A DNA stretch of 64,000 nucleotides from Tenacibaculum sp. SZ-18 (GTDB lineage: Bacteria; Bacteroidota; Bacteroidia; Flavobacteriales; Flavobacteriaceae). The position numbers were made by a program, and so were the translations under genes. Of the stretch, positions 46,765 through 56,476 are shown one piece after another. Under the pieces are notes generated by a model. That model was not told the DNA's origin. It did no database searches and saw nothing but the letters and a program-made list of their open reading frames with translations. The stretch lies in the NCBI RefSeq assembly GCF_002813915.1, contig NZ_CP019335.1:1285777-1349776 (forward strand), given 5' to 3'. Every line of letters begins with the position of its first letter. Position 1 is the stretch's first letter.

Positions 46765-48093
46765 ATGACAACAACCAATAAATCCTACAAAACAGCTTTT
46801 ATCTTTCTAACATCGTTATTTTTCCTTTGGGGATTTATTACGGTGTTAGTTGATTCTTTAATTCCAAGATTAAAGGAAGTATTTACTTTATCTTATTTTC
46901 AAGCTGGGTTAGTACAGTTTGCTTTTTTTGGTGCTTATTTCATACTTTCAATTCCAGCAGGTAATATTTTAGCGAAAATTGGTTACAAGAAAGGAATTGT
47001 ATTAGGATTAGTAACAATGGCATTGGGTTGCTTATTATTTTATCCAGCAGCTTCTTACAGAATTTTCGGAATTTTTATGTTAGCTTATTTTGTGTTAGCC
47101 GGAGGAATGACAATACTTCAGGTAGCTGCTAATCCTTATGTTGCAGTCTTAGGTTCTGAGGAAGGAGCAAGTAGTCGATTGAATTTATCTCAGGCATTTA
47201 ATTCATTAGGAACAACTATTGCTCCCGCTATTGGAGCTATGTTAATATTAAGTGATAAGGTTAAAACAAAAGAGGAAATAGCATCTTTAGCAGCTGCAGA
47301 AAAAGAAGCATATTTTGTTTCGGAAGCTTCCGCAGTTCAGTCACCATTTTTAAGTATAGCTTTTTTCGTTGTTCTTTTAGCAGTCACATTTATATTTGTA
47401 AAGCTTCCAACCATAATGGAGAAAATTCCTAACAAAGGATATAAAGCTTTGCTGAGTAAAAAATCACTTGTTATGGGAGCTATTGCAATATTTGTTTACG
47501 TTGGTGCAGAAGTTTCAATTGGAAGTTATTTAGTGAGTTATTTTATGGAAATGAATTTGGCTCCCTTAATTTCATCTAATGAAACAATGATGTCTATAGC
47601 GAATAAAATTGCTACATTATTTAATAAAACATTTACAAATTCAGATCCAAAATCTTTATTAGGTGTATTTGTTGTCTTTTATTGGGGAGGTGCAATGATT
47701 GGACGTTTTGTTGGTGCGTATTTGACCAAGATTTTATCTCCTGTAAAAGTACTAGGCTTGTTTGCTTCTTTAGCAATTTTAATGATTATTATTTCTGTTT
47801 CAACAACTGGATTAATGTCAATGTGGGCAATTTTAGCTGTTGGTTTGTTCAATTCAATTATGTTTCCAACCATTTTTTCTTTAAGTCTAGAGGGATTAGA
47901 AGATCTTAAACCTCAAGCTTCTGGAATTTTGTGTACTGCTATTTTTGGAGGAGCGGTTATACCACCGTTATTTGGAATGTTGGTTGATGGGTTAGGATTT
48001 AAATTAGCATTTGTATTAATAATGATGTGCTATATTTATATTTATTATTATGGTCGAACTAAGACAAAAACTAGCCAATTACAAGATATATAA
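46765..48093 (+). CDS. Sugar MFS transporter, FucP/NagP family
   Basis: The 442-residue polytopic protein has about 12 membrane helices and the FucP signature at the N terminus (FFLWGFITVLVDSLIPRLKEVF). The helix segments LVQFAFFGAYFILSIPAG and GGMTILQVAANPYVAVLG, and the later GRFVGAYL, are also typical. Members import fucose, glucose/galactose or GlcNAc by proton symport. The operon partners release mannose, GlcNAc and GlcNAc-type products, so GlcNAc or mannose is the likeliest cargo. It is the last gene of the GH92 operon and ends at a bidirectional terminator. Confidence 0.92.
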   Translation: MTTTNKSYKTAFIFLTSLFFLWGFITVLVDSLIPRLKEVFTLSYFQAGLVQFAFFGAYFILSIPAGNILAKIGYKKGIVLGLVTMALGCLLFYPAASYRIFGIFMLAYFVLAGGMTILQVAANPYVAVLGSEEGASSRLNLSQAFNSLGTTIAPAIGAMLILSDKVKTKEEIASLAAAEKEAYFVSEASAVQSPFLSIAFFVVLLAVTFIFVKLPTIMEKIPNKGYKALLSKKSLVMGAIAIFVYVGAEVSIGSYLVSYFMEMNLAPLISSNETMMSIANKIATLFNKTFTNSDPKSLLGVFVVFYWGGAMIGRFVGAYLTKILSPVKVLGLFASLAILMIIISVSTTGLMSMWAILAVGLFNSIMFPTIFSLSLEGLEDLKPQASGILCTAIFGGAVIPPLFGMLVDGLGFKLAFVLIMMCYIYIYYYGRTKTKTSQLQDI

Positions 48094-48098
48094 ATTAG

Positions 48099-48126
48099 AA
48101 AAGCTCGCCATTGGCGAGCTTTTTAT
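48099..48126. terminator. Bidirectional Rho-independent terminator
   Basis: AAGCTCGCC / GGCGAGCTT (48101-48109 and 48113-48121) has A/T tracts on both sides, giving T runs on each strand. It separates the convergent transporter and M16 peptidase genes. Confidence 0.92.
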
Positions 48127-48144
48127 ATAATAATAAGGTGAATT

Positions 48145-50931
48145 TTATTTTTCAGGATTCATGATTCCTAAAATATATCCACTAGAAAGATATTTCTTTG
48201 CTACCTTTTGAATGTCTTTAACTGTGATTGCATTCACTCTTTCTTCAAAACTTAATAAATTATCAGGATTACCTTTTGAATAATCCATGTTTTGAATTGT
48301 ATTTAACCAGAATCTATTTGTTTTAATATCTTCTTTATGGTCATTAATCATTGCCTTTTTAGCTTTTGATAGATCTTCTCCAGACGGACCATTTTTGATT
48401 ACATTTTCTACTTCTGCAACTGAAATATTTTTAAGCTTTTCAACATTTTCAGGAGCACAAGGGAATGAAATGGTTAAGCCAAATCGACCATAAGGAAGTT
48501 TACGCATGTTACCTCTAGCACCAGCAGAATAAACTCCTCCTTCTTTTTCACGTAATTTTTCAATTAACTTAATGCTAACAACTTCTCCAATAAAGTCGAA
48601 AGTTAAAGCATCTTTGGCGTTGTAATCAGCTTCTCCTTGATACATGATACGTACCATACTTTTCGGATCTTTACCTTTTTCAACTACTTTTTTATGCATT
48701 CCAGATAAAGGACGGAAAGAACTTACTTTATAGGACTCATTAGAATTTTTTCCTGGTAAACTCGCAATATATGTAGTAGCTAACTTTGTTAATTTAGCTT
48801 CATCAATATTTCCTACAAAATAGAAGTTGAAGTCTCCAGCATCAGCAAAACGTTCTTGATATTTTTTATAAGCTAGATTATAATCGGCCTTTTCATACTT
48901 TTCAGGAGATGGGAATCCAGTGTAACGTGGGTTTCCTTTATTTGTGAAATCACTCATCTCTTTTTGGAAGAAGAAATTAGGATTCGCTAATAAATTTCCT
49001 AAGAAACTCTTTTGTTTATTAACAAATGAATTATACGCTTTTTCATCCTTGTTTAAGGCTGTAAAATATAAATGAACCATTTGGAATAGCTCTTCTAAAT
49101 ATTTTGGAGAAGCAGAACCATTAAATCCTTCGCTATAACTTCTGATGTAAGGGTTAACTCGGGCAATTTTTCCTGACATCATTTTATTCATGTCATTTAA
49201 ATTGAAACCATTGATTCCAGCTTCACTTAAACCTCCATTTGCAAATGAAGTTGCCTGTAATTCTTCATCTGAATATAGAGATGTACCTCCATAACTAAAT
49301 GAGGTGAATAAAACTTCATCGTTTTTAAAGTCTGTCTTCTTAAATGTAACCTTAGCTCCGTTGCTTAACTCCAAAGTTTTAGTTCCTAATTTTTCATTTT
49401 TAGTCACTTTTATAACTGTACCAGGAGTCGGCATTTTTGTTATCATGGAAGAAGCCACAACTTTGTCTTCATATGGCTTTAATTCCATAGTTTTAACATC
49501 GTTTAATGCTTTTGTCACTTCTGCTTGAGTCACTACTTTTTTCGGACCTGTAATTACAACAACTCTGTTATCATCATGTAAGAAGTTTTTAATTAATCCA
49601 TTAACTTCATCTAATCTAATGGTTGGTAACAAGCTTAAAGTAGCTTTATAGCTCCATTCTACACTCGGAATAGGACGATTACTTAAAAATCCTGAAACTA
49701 AACCACCAGTAATTCTTTCAGATTCTCTTTTATCTTTATCTTTAAAAGCCTTCTCCATTCGAGAAACAATATTCTTTTTTGCTCTCTCAAATTCTCCTGC
49801 TCGAAAACCGAATCTTTTGACTCTTTCGTTTTCAGTTAATAATGCTTTAAAACCATCTAGTTGTCCGTCAGCACTTGTACTTGCTACAGATTGAAAAGCT
49901 CTTCTGTTTTTAGCGTACGTACCTCCATAGTAACTATAACCATATACGAAAGGAGGATTCTCAGAATTTGCTAATTCATCAAATCTATTGTTGATCATTT
50001 GATCGAATAGATTGTTGATTAAAGAATTTCTGTAATCGTTTACAGTTGTGTTAGGCTTCTTATCCTCGTAATCTTTGTACATTAATTGTACTCTTGAAAA
50101 AGCAGCTTCTTTATCAGCTTCAATAGCAATAAAAGTTTCTTTGTGATTTTTTAAAGTATAATTTGGAACTTTTCTAGGGTTTTTAACCGCAGGAATTTTT
50201 CCAAAATGATCTTTAATTTTCTTTTCTAACGTGGCTACATCAACATCACCAACAGCTATTACGGCCATTAAATCAGGACGATACCAGTCTTTATGAAAAC
50301 GTCTGATACTTTCATACTTAAAATTTTCAATGTTTTCTTTTGTTCCAATAGGAAGCCTTTTTGCATACTTAGATCCGTAGGCTACTTTATCTAAGTAATT
50401 TTCCATCATACGAGAGTTTGCATCTCTACGAGAACGAAATTCTTCTAATACAACTCCACGTTCTTCATCAATGTCTTTTGCTTCTAATAAAGCTCCTCCA
50501 GCCCAATCTTCAATAATTTGGAAACCTTTTTCTAATTTGGCTTCATCATCACTTGGTATTGGTAAAATATACACAGTTTGGTCAAAACCAGTGTAAGCAT
50601 TCAAATGGGCTCCAAACTTTACACCGATAGACTGCAAATAATCTACTAATTCGTTTCTTTTAAAGTTTTTAGTCCCATTAAAGTTCATATGCTCCATAAA
50701 GTGAGCTAGTCCCAATTGATCCTCATCTTCTAACACCGAACCAGCTTTTATAGCTAAACGAAGTTCAACTTTATCGGCTGGTTTAGGGTTTTGCTTGATA
50801 AAGTAAGTTAAACCATTTGAAAGTATTCCTGTTTTAACGGAAGGATCATTTGGTATTTTTTTGGTTGATTGTGCAATAGTAACTTGGGAAGTTAATAAAG
50901 CAATAATTAATAATTTTAGAAATTTTTTCAT
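48145..50931 (-). CDS. M16 (insulinase/pitrilysin) family zinc metallopeptidase, two-repeat form
   Basis: The 928-residue protein has a signal peptide (LLIIALLTSQVTIAQ). It then has two M16 halves of about 450 residues, giving four subdomains. The first half has the inverted zinc motif HFMEH (His77, Glu80, His81) with the distal Glu in EERGVVLEEF near 150. The second half, starting around 510, is the non-catalytic partner and carries no HxxEH. Such periplasmic enzymes degrade peptides. I chose ATG 50931 because the upstream in-frame extension would precede the signal peptide and cover a 16-bp inverted repeat. It is monocistronic. Confidence 0.93.
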   Translation of the reverse strand: MKKFLKLLIIALLTSQVTIAQSTKKIPNDPSVKTGILSNGLTYFIKQNPKPADKVELRLAIKAGSVLEDEDQLGLAHFMEHMNFNGTKNFKRNELVDYLQSIGVKFGAHLNAYTGFDQTVYILPIPSDDEAKLEKGFQIIEDWAGGALLEAKDIDEERGVVLEEFRSRRDANSRMMENYLDKVAYGSKYAKRLPIGTKENIENFKYESIRRFHKDWYRPDLMAVIAVGDVDVATLEKKIKDHFGKIPAVKNPRKVPNYTLKNHKETFIAIEADKEAAFSRVQLMYKDYEDKKPNTTVNDYRNSLINNLFDQMINNRFDELANSENPPFVYGYSYYGGTYAKNRRAFQSVASTSADGQLDGFKALLTENERVKRFGFRAGEFERAKKNIVSRMEKAFKDKDKRESERITGGLVSGFLSNRPIPSVEWSYKATLSLLPTIRLDEVNGLIKNFLHDDNRVVVITGPKKVVTQAEVTKALNDVKTMELKPYEDKVVASSMITKMPTPGTVIKVTKNEKLGTKTLELSNGAKVTFKKTDFKNDEVLFTSFSYGGTSLYSDEELQATSFANGGLSEAGINGFNLNDMNKMMSGKIARVNPYIRSYSEGFNGSASPKYLEELFQMVHLYFTALNKDEKAYNSFVNKQKSFLGNLLANPNFFFQKEMSDFTNKGNPRYTGFPSPEKYEKADYNLAYKKYQERFADAGDFNFYFVGNIDEAKLTKLATTYIASLPGKNSNESYKVSSFRPLSGMHKKVVEKGKDPKSMVRIMYQGEADYNAKDALTFDFIGEVVSIKLIEKLREKEGGVYSAGARGNMRKLPYGRFGLTISFPCAPENVEKLKNISVAEVENVIKNGPSGEDLSKAKKAMINDHKEDIKTNRFWLNTIQNMDYSKGNPDNLLSFEERVNAITVKDIQKVAKKYLSSGYILGIMNPEK

Positions 50932-50961
50932 AGTATAAAAAGATTTAACAATTACGAATAT

Positions 50962-50996
50962 ACATTGAAAGTTATTTAACAAATAACTTTCAATGT
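50962..50996. promoter_or_regulatory. Perfect 16-bp inverted repeat upstream of the M16 peptidase gene
   Basis: ACATTGAAAGTTATTT (50962-50977) and its exact complement (50981-50996) are separated by AAC. Immediately downstream on the minus strand is TATATTCG (50961-50954), one mismatch from the -7 consensus, so the repeat covers the -33 region. No T run follows, so it is not a clear terminator of the arsC-like gene. An operator or a leader structure is more likely. Confidence 0.55.
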
Positions 50997-51024
50997 TAAT
51001 AAGTGTTAATGTTTTAAAATTGAT

Positions 51025-51366
51025 TTATATAATTGAGTTGATATTCTCTGGTGGGCGACCTACAATGGCTTGTTCTCCGTTTACTACAATTGGTCTTTCA
51101 ATTAACTTTGGGTTATCTATCATAGCCTTGATAATATCCTTGTCAGATAACTTTTTTCCTTTATAATTTTCCTTCCAAATTTTTTCATTTGTTCTAACTA
51201 GTTGAATAGGAGTGATGTTTAGGGATTCTATAATGTTTGTTAAATCTTTTTCACTTAAATTATAGTCCAAATATTTAATTACTTCAAATTCTTTTCCACT
51301 TTCTTCTAGAATAGCTAATGCTTGTCTCGATTTTGAACATCTTGGATTATGGTATATCTTAATCAT
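51025..51366 (-). CDS. ArsC-family thioredoxin-fold protein (arsenate reductase-like)
   Basis: The 113-residue protein has the ArsC/Spx fold: KIYHNPRCSKSRQAL with the redox Cys10 at the N terminus and IERPIVVNGEQAIVGRPPENI near the C terminus, carrying the arginines that bind arsenate in ArsC. These support the glutaredoxin-linked ArsC group rather than Spx, which uses a CxxC. No ars operon genes are adjacent, so arsenate reduction is not certain. It is 16 bp downstream of prfB on the same strand and may be co-transcribed. Confidence 0.88.
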   Translation of the reverse strand: MIKIYHNPRCSKSRQALAILEESGKEFEVIKYLDYNLSEKDLTNIIESLNITPIQLVRTNEKIWKENYKGKKLSDKDIIKAMIDNPKLIERPIVVNGEQAIVGRPPENINSII

Positions 51367-51382
51367 TTCTTTAGTTTTTAGG

Positions 51383-52477
51383 TTAATTATCTTTTTGTCC
51401 CATCATCATTAAGTAAGATTTTAAAAACGGGTTGATGTTTCCGTCCATAACTGCATCTACGTTTCCTGTTTCATGACTAGTTCTAACGTCTTTTACAAGC
51501 TTATAAGGATGCATAACATAATTTCGTATTTGACTTCCCCATTCGTTTTTCATTTTGTTTGCCTCAATATCAGCTCTTGCTGCTTGTCTTTTTTGAAGTT
51601 CAATTTCGTATAATTGAGATTTTAACATTTGTAAGGCTGTTGCTCTGTTATCATGTTGTGATCTTGAATTTGAACATTGTATTTGAATTCCAGTTGGTTT
51701 ATGTAATAGCTGAACTTTCGTTTCAACTTTGTTTACATTTTGTCCACCCGCTCCACTAGATCTTGCAGTAGTTATTTCTATATCCGCGGGATTTATTTCT
51801 ATTTCAATAGAATCGTCAGCAACCGGATAGACATAAACGGAAGAGAATGAAGTATGACGTTTTGCATTGCTATCGAAAGGAGAAATTCGAACTAAACGAT
51901 GAACTCCATTTTCACCTTTTAGCCATCCAAAAGCAAAATCTCCGTCAAATTCTAAGGTAACCGTTTTTATTCCAGCCACATCACCTTCTTGAAAATTTAA
52001 TGTTTTTACTTTAAATCCTTGCTTCTCAGCCCACATTGTATACATTCTAGTGAGCATTTCCGTCCAGTCACAACTTTCCGTTCCACCAGCACCAGCGGTG
52101 ATTTGAACAACAGCGCTTAAACTATCACCTTCTTCGGAAAGCATGTTTTTAAATTCTATATCTTCAAGAAAGGAATTTGTTTTTTCGAATTGTTCGGCAA
52201 TTTCAGTTTCTTCTACATCGCCTTCTTTATAAAAATCATAAAGTACATTTAAGTCTTCACTTAAAGTCACAATTTCTTCATAATCATTAACCCACTTTTT
52301 TTTTAAGCGCAGAGATTTCATTAAAGTTTCTGCCTCTTTTGGATTATTCCAAAAGTTAGGATCAGCCGTTTTTTCTTCCTCATTAGAAATCTCAATCAAT
52401 TTTTGATCGATATCTAAATATCCTCTGAGCTTTTCTACGCGTTTTTTTATATTTTTTAATTGGTCGAATGTTATCAT
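51383..52477 (-). CDS. prfB: Peptide chain release factor 2, without programmed frameshift
   Basis: The 364-residue protein ends translation at UGA and UAA. The codon-recognition tripeptide SPF is in [15 protein letters not shown] and the catalytic GGQ in [18 protein letters not shown]. The N-terminal RGYLDID segment marks where E. coli and many bacteria have the CUU-UGA-C frameshift. Here it is read straight through as TTA GAT, so autoregulation by UGA is absent. I start at ATG 52477 (MITFDQLKN); the in-frame upstream extension is unlike the family. A TATTTTTG box (52490-52483) lies only 5 bases before this ATG, so the message may be almost leaderless. Confidence 0.95.
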   Translation of the reverse strand: MITFDQLKNIKKRVEKLRGYLDIDQKLIEISNEEEKTADPNFWNNPKEAETLMKSLRLKKKWVNDYEEIVTLSEDLNVLYDFYKEGDVEETEIAEQFEKTNSFLEDIEFKNMLSEEGDSLSAVVQITAGAGGTESCDWTEMLTRMYTMWAEKQGFKVKTLNFQEGDVAGIKTVTLEFDGDFAFGWLKGENGVHRLVRISPFDSNAKRHTSFSSVYVYPVADDSIEIEINPADIEITTARSSGAGGQNVNKVETKVQLLHKPTGIQIQCSNSRSQHDNRATALQMLKSQLYEIELQKRQAARADIEANKMKNEWGSQIRNYVMHPYKLVKDVRTSHETGNVDAVMDGNINPFLKSYLMMMGQKDN

Positions 52478-52547
52478 AAGGGCAAAAATAAGGTAAAAAA
52501 AAGATTTACTATTTTTATCAACCTTTAAATCTAAACCAAATAAATTC

Positions 52548-54923
52548 ATGAGAAATCTGCTATACATTTTTTGCTGTTTTTTTATTTTTTCAGCGTATGC
52601 TCAGTTTTTCGAAGGAGAGAAAAAAGTCACAAAATATGATGGATTCATTCCTTTTTATTATAACGAAAAGACCGATGAGGTTTTCCTTGAAATCAAAGAG
52701 ATAAATAAAGAATTCCTATATGTAAATGCTTTATCTGAGGGTTTAGGTTCAAATGATATTGGTTTGGATAGAGGTCAACTTGGTGGAGGTGTAATAGTTA
52801 AGTTTATAAAAGCAGGAGATAAGTTGTTATTAATTCAACCAAATCAAGATTACAGAGCTGTAACGAATAATAAAGAGGAAAAGCAGTCTGTTAAAGAAGC
52901 ATTTGCAAAATCAGTATTACATGGTTTTATAATTAAAACAGAAAAGAATGGTAATTTCTTAGTAAATGCAACAGATTTTTTAATGAGAGATGCACATGGA
53001 GTAATTGGAAGGTTAGCATCGAACAATCAAGGTAATTATCGTTTGGATAAAAGTAAAAGCGCGTTTAATTTGGATAGAACAAAAGCGTTTCCCAAAAATG
53101 TAGAGTTTGATATCATGCTTACTTTCAAGGGGCAACCAAAAGGATATAACATTAAAAGCGTAACCCCTAATGCTTCTTTAGTAACAGTAAATCAACATCA
53201 TTCTTTTGTAGAATTACCAGATAATAAATATGTACCAAGAAAATACGATCCTCGTTGTGGTTCTTGGCAAATGACATATTTAGATTATGCAACTCCAGTT
53301 GACGAACCAATTCGAAAGAGATTTATATATAGGCATCGTTTAGAAAAGAAAAATCCCAATGCAGAAGTTAGTGAAGCGGTTGAACCAATTATTTATTATT
53401 TGGATAGAGGAACACCCGAACCTGTTCGTTCTGCTCTTTTAGAAGGTGGAAGATGGTGGAATCAAGCATTCGAAGCAATTGGTTACAAAGACGCTTTTCA
53501 AGTTAAGATGTTACCGGAAGGAGCAGATCCCCTAGATGTTAGATATAATGTTATTCAGTGGGTTCATCGATCAACAAGAGGTTGGAGTTATGGTGGAAAT
53601 ATTTCGGATCCTAGAACAGGTGAAATTTTAAAAGGTCATGTTAGTTTAGGATCGTTAAGAATTCGTCAAGATTTTTTAATAGCTCAAGCTTTGCAAGCTC
53701 CATATAAGAATGGAGAAGCTAATGATAAGTTTGCTTTAGAAATGGCGTTAGCAAGAATTCGTCAATTATCAGCTCATGAAATCGGACATACCCTAGGTTT
53801 TGCACATAATTTTGCTGCAAGCACAAACAATAGATCTTCTGTAATGGATTATCCACATCCACAATTGTCGATAAAAAATGGCAAAATAGATTTTTCTCAA
53901 GCCTATGATATAAAGATTGGAGATTGGGATAAAATTACCGTTGCCTACGCTTATCAGGATTTTCCTAGTAATGAAGAAGAAGGATTGACGCAAATTTTGA
54001 AAGAAGCTTCTGATCAAGGATTACGATTTATTTCAGATGCCGATGCGAGGCCGAAAGGAAGTGCACATGCCTACGCACATTTATGGGATAATGGAAAAGA
54101 AGCTTCAGAAGAATTAAATAATGTTTTAGCAATACGAAAATTAGCAATAAGTAAATTTTCTACTGATAACATTAAAAGTAATGAGCCTTATTCTGTTTTG
54201 GAAGATGTTTTTGTTCCATTGTATTTTTTTCATAGATATCAAACGGATGCAACATCAAAACTTATAGGAGGTTTAGATTATACGTACGCGGTAAAAGGTC
54301 AGAAAGATTTAATTGTTAAGAGAATTGATGGTAAAACAGAAAGAAATGCATTAAAAGCTCTTTTGAATACAATAGATGTAAATGAAATTGCGATACCACC
54401 CAAGTTGTTAAAGCTTTTTCCACCAAGAGCTTATGGATATTCAAGAAGTCGAGAGAGTTTTAAAAGTAAAACGGGTGTAGCTTTTGATCCATATGGAGCT
54501 GTTGAAACTAATGTAGCTTATACATTAAGTTATTTATTGCATCCGCAACGTGTAAATAGAGTTTTACAGCATCATAGTTTAGATTCTAAACAATTGGGCT
54601 TACAAGAAATTATAACTTCTTTAATTGATGCTTCTTTCAAGAAGAAATTTAAGAACTCTTATTATAATTCACTGAATACAATTGTATCAAAAGAAATCAT
54701 TTTAAATTTATTTTATTTGCACAATAGTTCTATTTATTTCGAGGGAAAAGCGATTGTTAGTGAAAGTTTAAATGAGTTAGAAAAGTATCTATTAAAGAAT
54801 AGAAATCCAGTTAATAATGAATTTTTACTATTAATGAAGGATTTCAAAGAAAACCCTTCAAAGTATAAGAAGAAATCAGAAATATTAAAAATGCCTGATG
54901 GTTCTCCAATAGGTTCAAATTAG
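52548..54923 (+). CDS. Secreted zinc metalloprotease (DUF5117/DUF4953 type)
   Basis: The 791-residue protein has a signal peptide ([13 protein letters not shown], cleavage near 20). A DUF5117-like N-terminal domain with [17 protein letters not shown] (about 65-81) follows. The metzincin-type site is [12 protein letters not shown] near residue 409, with the Met-turn candidate SSVMDYPHP just after. A C-terminal DUF4953-like region completes it. HExxHxxGxxH binds zinc through three His. Family members are large secreted or periplasmic proteases of unknown substrate in Bacteroidota. It is divergent from prfB (70 bp) and monocistronic. Confidence 0.9.
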   Translation: MRNLLYIFCCFFIFSAYAQFFEGEKKVTKYDGFIPFYYNEKTDEVFLEIKEINKEFLYVNALSEGLGSNDIGLDRGQLGGGVIVKFIKAGDKLLLIQPNQDYRAVTNNKEEKQSVKEAFAKSVLHGFIIKTEKNGNFLVNATDFLMRDAHGVIGRLASNNQGNYRLDKSKSAFNLDRTKAFPKNVEFDIMLTFKGQPKGYNIKSVTPNASLVTVNQHHSFVELPDNKYVPRKYDPRCGSWQMTYLDYATPVDEPIRKRFIYRHRLEKKNPNAEVSEAVEPIIYYLDRGTPEPVRSALLEGGRWWNQAFEAIGYKDAFQVKMLPEGADPLDVRYNVIQWVHRSTRGWSYGGNISDPRTGEILKGHVSLGSLRIRQDFLIAQALQAPYKNGEANDKFALEMALARIRQLSAHEIGHTLGFAHNFAASTNNRSSVMDYPHPQLSIKNGKIDFSQAYDIKIGDWDKITVAYAYQDFPSNEEEGLTQILKEASDQGLRFISDADARPKGSAHAYAHLWDNGKEASEELNNVLAIRKLAISKFSTDNIKSNEPYSVLEDVFVPLYFFHRYQTDATSKLIGGLDYTYAVKGQKDLIVKRIDGKTERNALKALLNTIDVNEIAIPPKLLKLFPPRAYGYSRSRESFKSKTGVAFDPYGAVETNVAYTLSYLLHPQRVNRVLQHHSLDSKQLGLQEIITSLIDASFKKKFKNSYYNSLNTIVSKEIILNLFYLHNSSIYFEGKAIVSESLNELEKYLLKNRNPVNNEFLLLMKDFKENPSKYKKKSEILKMPDGSPIGSN

Positions 54924-54965
54924 AATAAATAAATCAACTAAAAATTTAAAGAAGAAAGTCTACTA

Positions 54966-55985
54966 ATGGAAATAAACTTAATAAGCGATACTGTTACAAA
55001 GCCAACTGAAGGAATGTTGAAGGCAATGATGAATGCTAACGTTGGAGATGATGTTTTTAAAGGAGACCCTACGGTGAATATGTTACAAGAAAAAGTGGCA
55101 GATATGTTCGGTATGGAAGACGCATTATTTTTCCCATCTGGAACCATGGCAAATCAAACAGCAATAAAGTTACACACCCAGCCTGGAGATAAGTTATTTT
55201 GTGATAAATGGGCTCATGTTTACAATTATGAAGGTGGAGGGGCAGCTTTTAACTCTGGAGTTTCTTGTAAGTTAATTGATGGAAATCGTGGGATGTTTAC
55301 GGCAGATCAACTACGCTATTCTGCTGAAGGAAGATCTGATATTCACGTTCCATATTCAAGATTAGTTTGTATTGAAAATACTACAAATAAAGGAGGAGGA
55401 GCTTGTTGGGATTTTGAAGAACTTCAGAAAATACAGAAGGTATCTAGAGAGTTTAATTTAGCTTATCACTTAGATGGTGCAAGATTATTTAATGCACTTG
55501 TAGCAAAAAACGAAACGCCAAAGCAATATGGAGAATTGTTTGATACTATTTCCATTTGTTTATCGAAAGGATTAGGAGCACCAATTGGTTCTATTTTAAT
55601 TGGAAGTAAAGAACATATGGAAAAAGCACTACGCATTAGAAAACTATTTGGAGGTGGTATGCGTCAAGCTGGATATTTAGCTGAAGCAGCAAATTATGCC
55701 TTGGATAATCATGTTGAAAGATTAGCAGAGGATCATAAAAAGGCAAAAGAAATAGAGACGATTTTATCTGATTTACAATATGTTAAAAAAGTAGAGCCAG
55801 TAGAGACAAATATTATTATTTTCTATGTAAAAGATGGGTTAAATCCAATGGAATTCATTGAAAAAATGAAAAGTAAAGGAATTCTTTTAACACCAATGGG
55901 TGAGGGAAAAATTAGAATTGTTACACATTTGGATTATACGGATGAAATGCATGATAAACTCCTAAATGAATTAAAGGGTTTTTAA
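54966..55985 (+). CDS. ltaE: Low-specificity L-threonine aldolase
   Basis: The 339-residue PLP enzyme splits threonine or allo-threonine into glycine and acetaldehyde. It begins with the family pattern LISDTVTKPTEGMLKAMMNANVGDDVF. Further blocks are FFPSGTMANQTAI (PLP phosphate loop), YHLDGARLFNA (Asp contacting the PLP ring nitrogen) and the Schiff-base lysine in SKGLGAPIGS (near residue 201). Length is normal. Its 3' end overlaps the convergent small barrel gene by 4 bp. Confidence 0.94.
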   Translation: MEINLISDTVTKPTEGMLKAMMNANVGDDVFKGDPTVNMLQEKVADMFGMEDALFFPSGTMANQTAIKLHTQPGDKLFCDKWAHVYNYEGGGAAFNSGVSCKLIDGNRGMFTADQLRYSAEGRSDIHVPYSRLVCIENTTNKGGGACWDFEELQKIQKVSREFNLAYHLDGARLFNALVAKNETPKQYGELFDTISICLSKGLGAPIGSILIGSKEHMEKALRIRKLFGGGMRQAGYLAEAANYALDNHVERLAEDHKKAKEIETILSDLQYVKKVEPVETNIIIFYVKDGLNPMEFIEKMKSKGILLTPMGEGKIRIVTHLDYTDEMHDKLLNELKGF

Positions 55986-56476
55986 AAGAAAATCCTGACA
56001 ATAGGGGAGAAGGCAGAAACATAAATACTTTTATTTCCGTTGAATAAAACATCATATCTTAAACCAATAGCAATTCCTTTACTTACTTGATAGGCGGCAC
56101 CTAAGTTAAGTGATGGATAGTTGTATTTTTCATTTAGATTTCCAAAACTAGTATTCACAAATAATTGTTCAAATTCTGCGGATAGTTGAATTTGATTAAT
56201 GGGTTTAAAGAAACTAAGTAGTCCAGCACTATAAACATTAGACTTTGCATTATCTCTTTTTGCATATTGATATCCTAAACTTACTCCTAAAGAAACGTAT
56301 TCATTAAAATCATAGATTGCAGATGGAATAATGGCAATATTTGTTGTGTTATTACCAAACCCTAAACCAAAAGCTCCTCCAAACCTTACATTGTCCCAAA
56401 ATTTTGTCGAACTTTTATCTTGAGAAAATCCATAAAAAGAAAGAGATACGAATATTAATAAGAAAGCTTTTTTCAT
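55982..56476 (-). CDS. Small outer-membrane beta-barrel protein
   Basis: The 164-residue product has a signal peptide (MKKAFLLIFVSLSFYGFSQ). About eight amphipathic strands follow, with patterns such as GGAFGLGFGN, YVSLGVSLGYQYAK and GIAIGLRYDVLF, and it ends in VRIFF, an aromatic beta signal. This size fits an eight-stranded OmpA/OmpX-like barrel. Function is unknown. It is the last gene of an apparent sigma factor-membrane protein-barrel operon, directly adjoining the membrane protein gene by one shared base. Such triplets suggest an envelope-sensing unit, but this is inference. Confidence 0.75.
   Translation of the reverse strand: MKKAFLLIFVSLSFYGFSQDKSSTKFWDNVRFGGAFGLGFGNNTTNIAIIPSAIYDFNEYVSLGVSLGYQYAKRDNAKSNVYSAGLLSFFKPINQIQLSAEFEQLFVNTSFGNLNEKYNYPSLNLGAAYQVSKGIAIGLRYDVLFNGNKSIYVSAFSPIVRIFF

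Noticed and set aside
52420..52450. Programmed frameshift in prfB
   Set aside because: The frame is continuous; the TGA of the usual site is absent.
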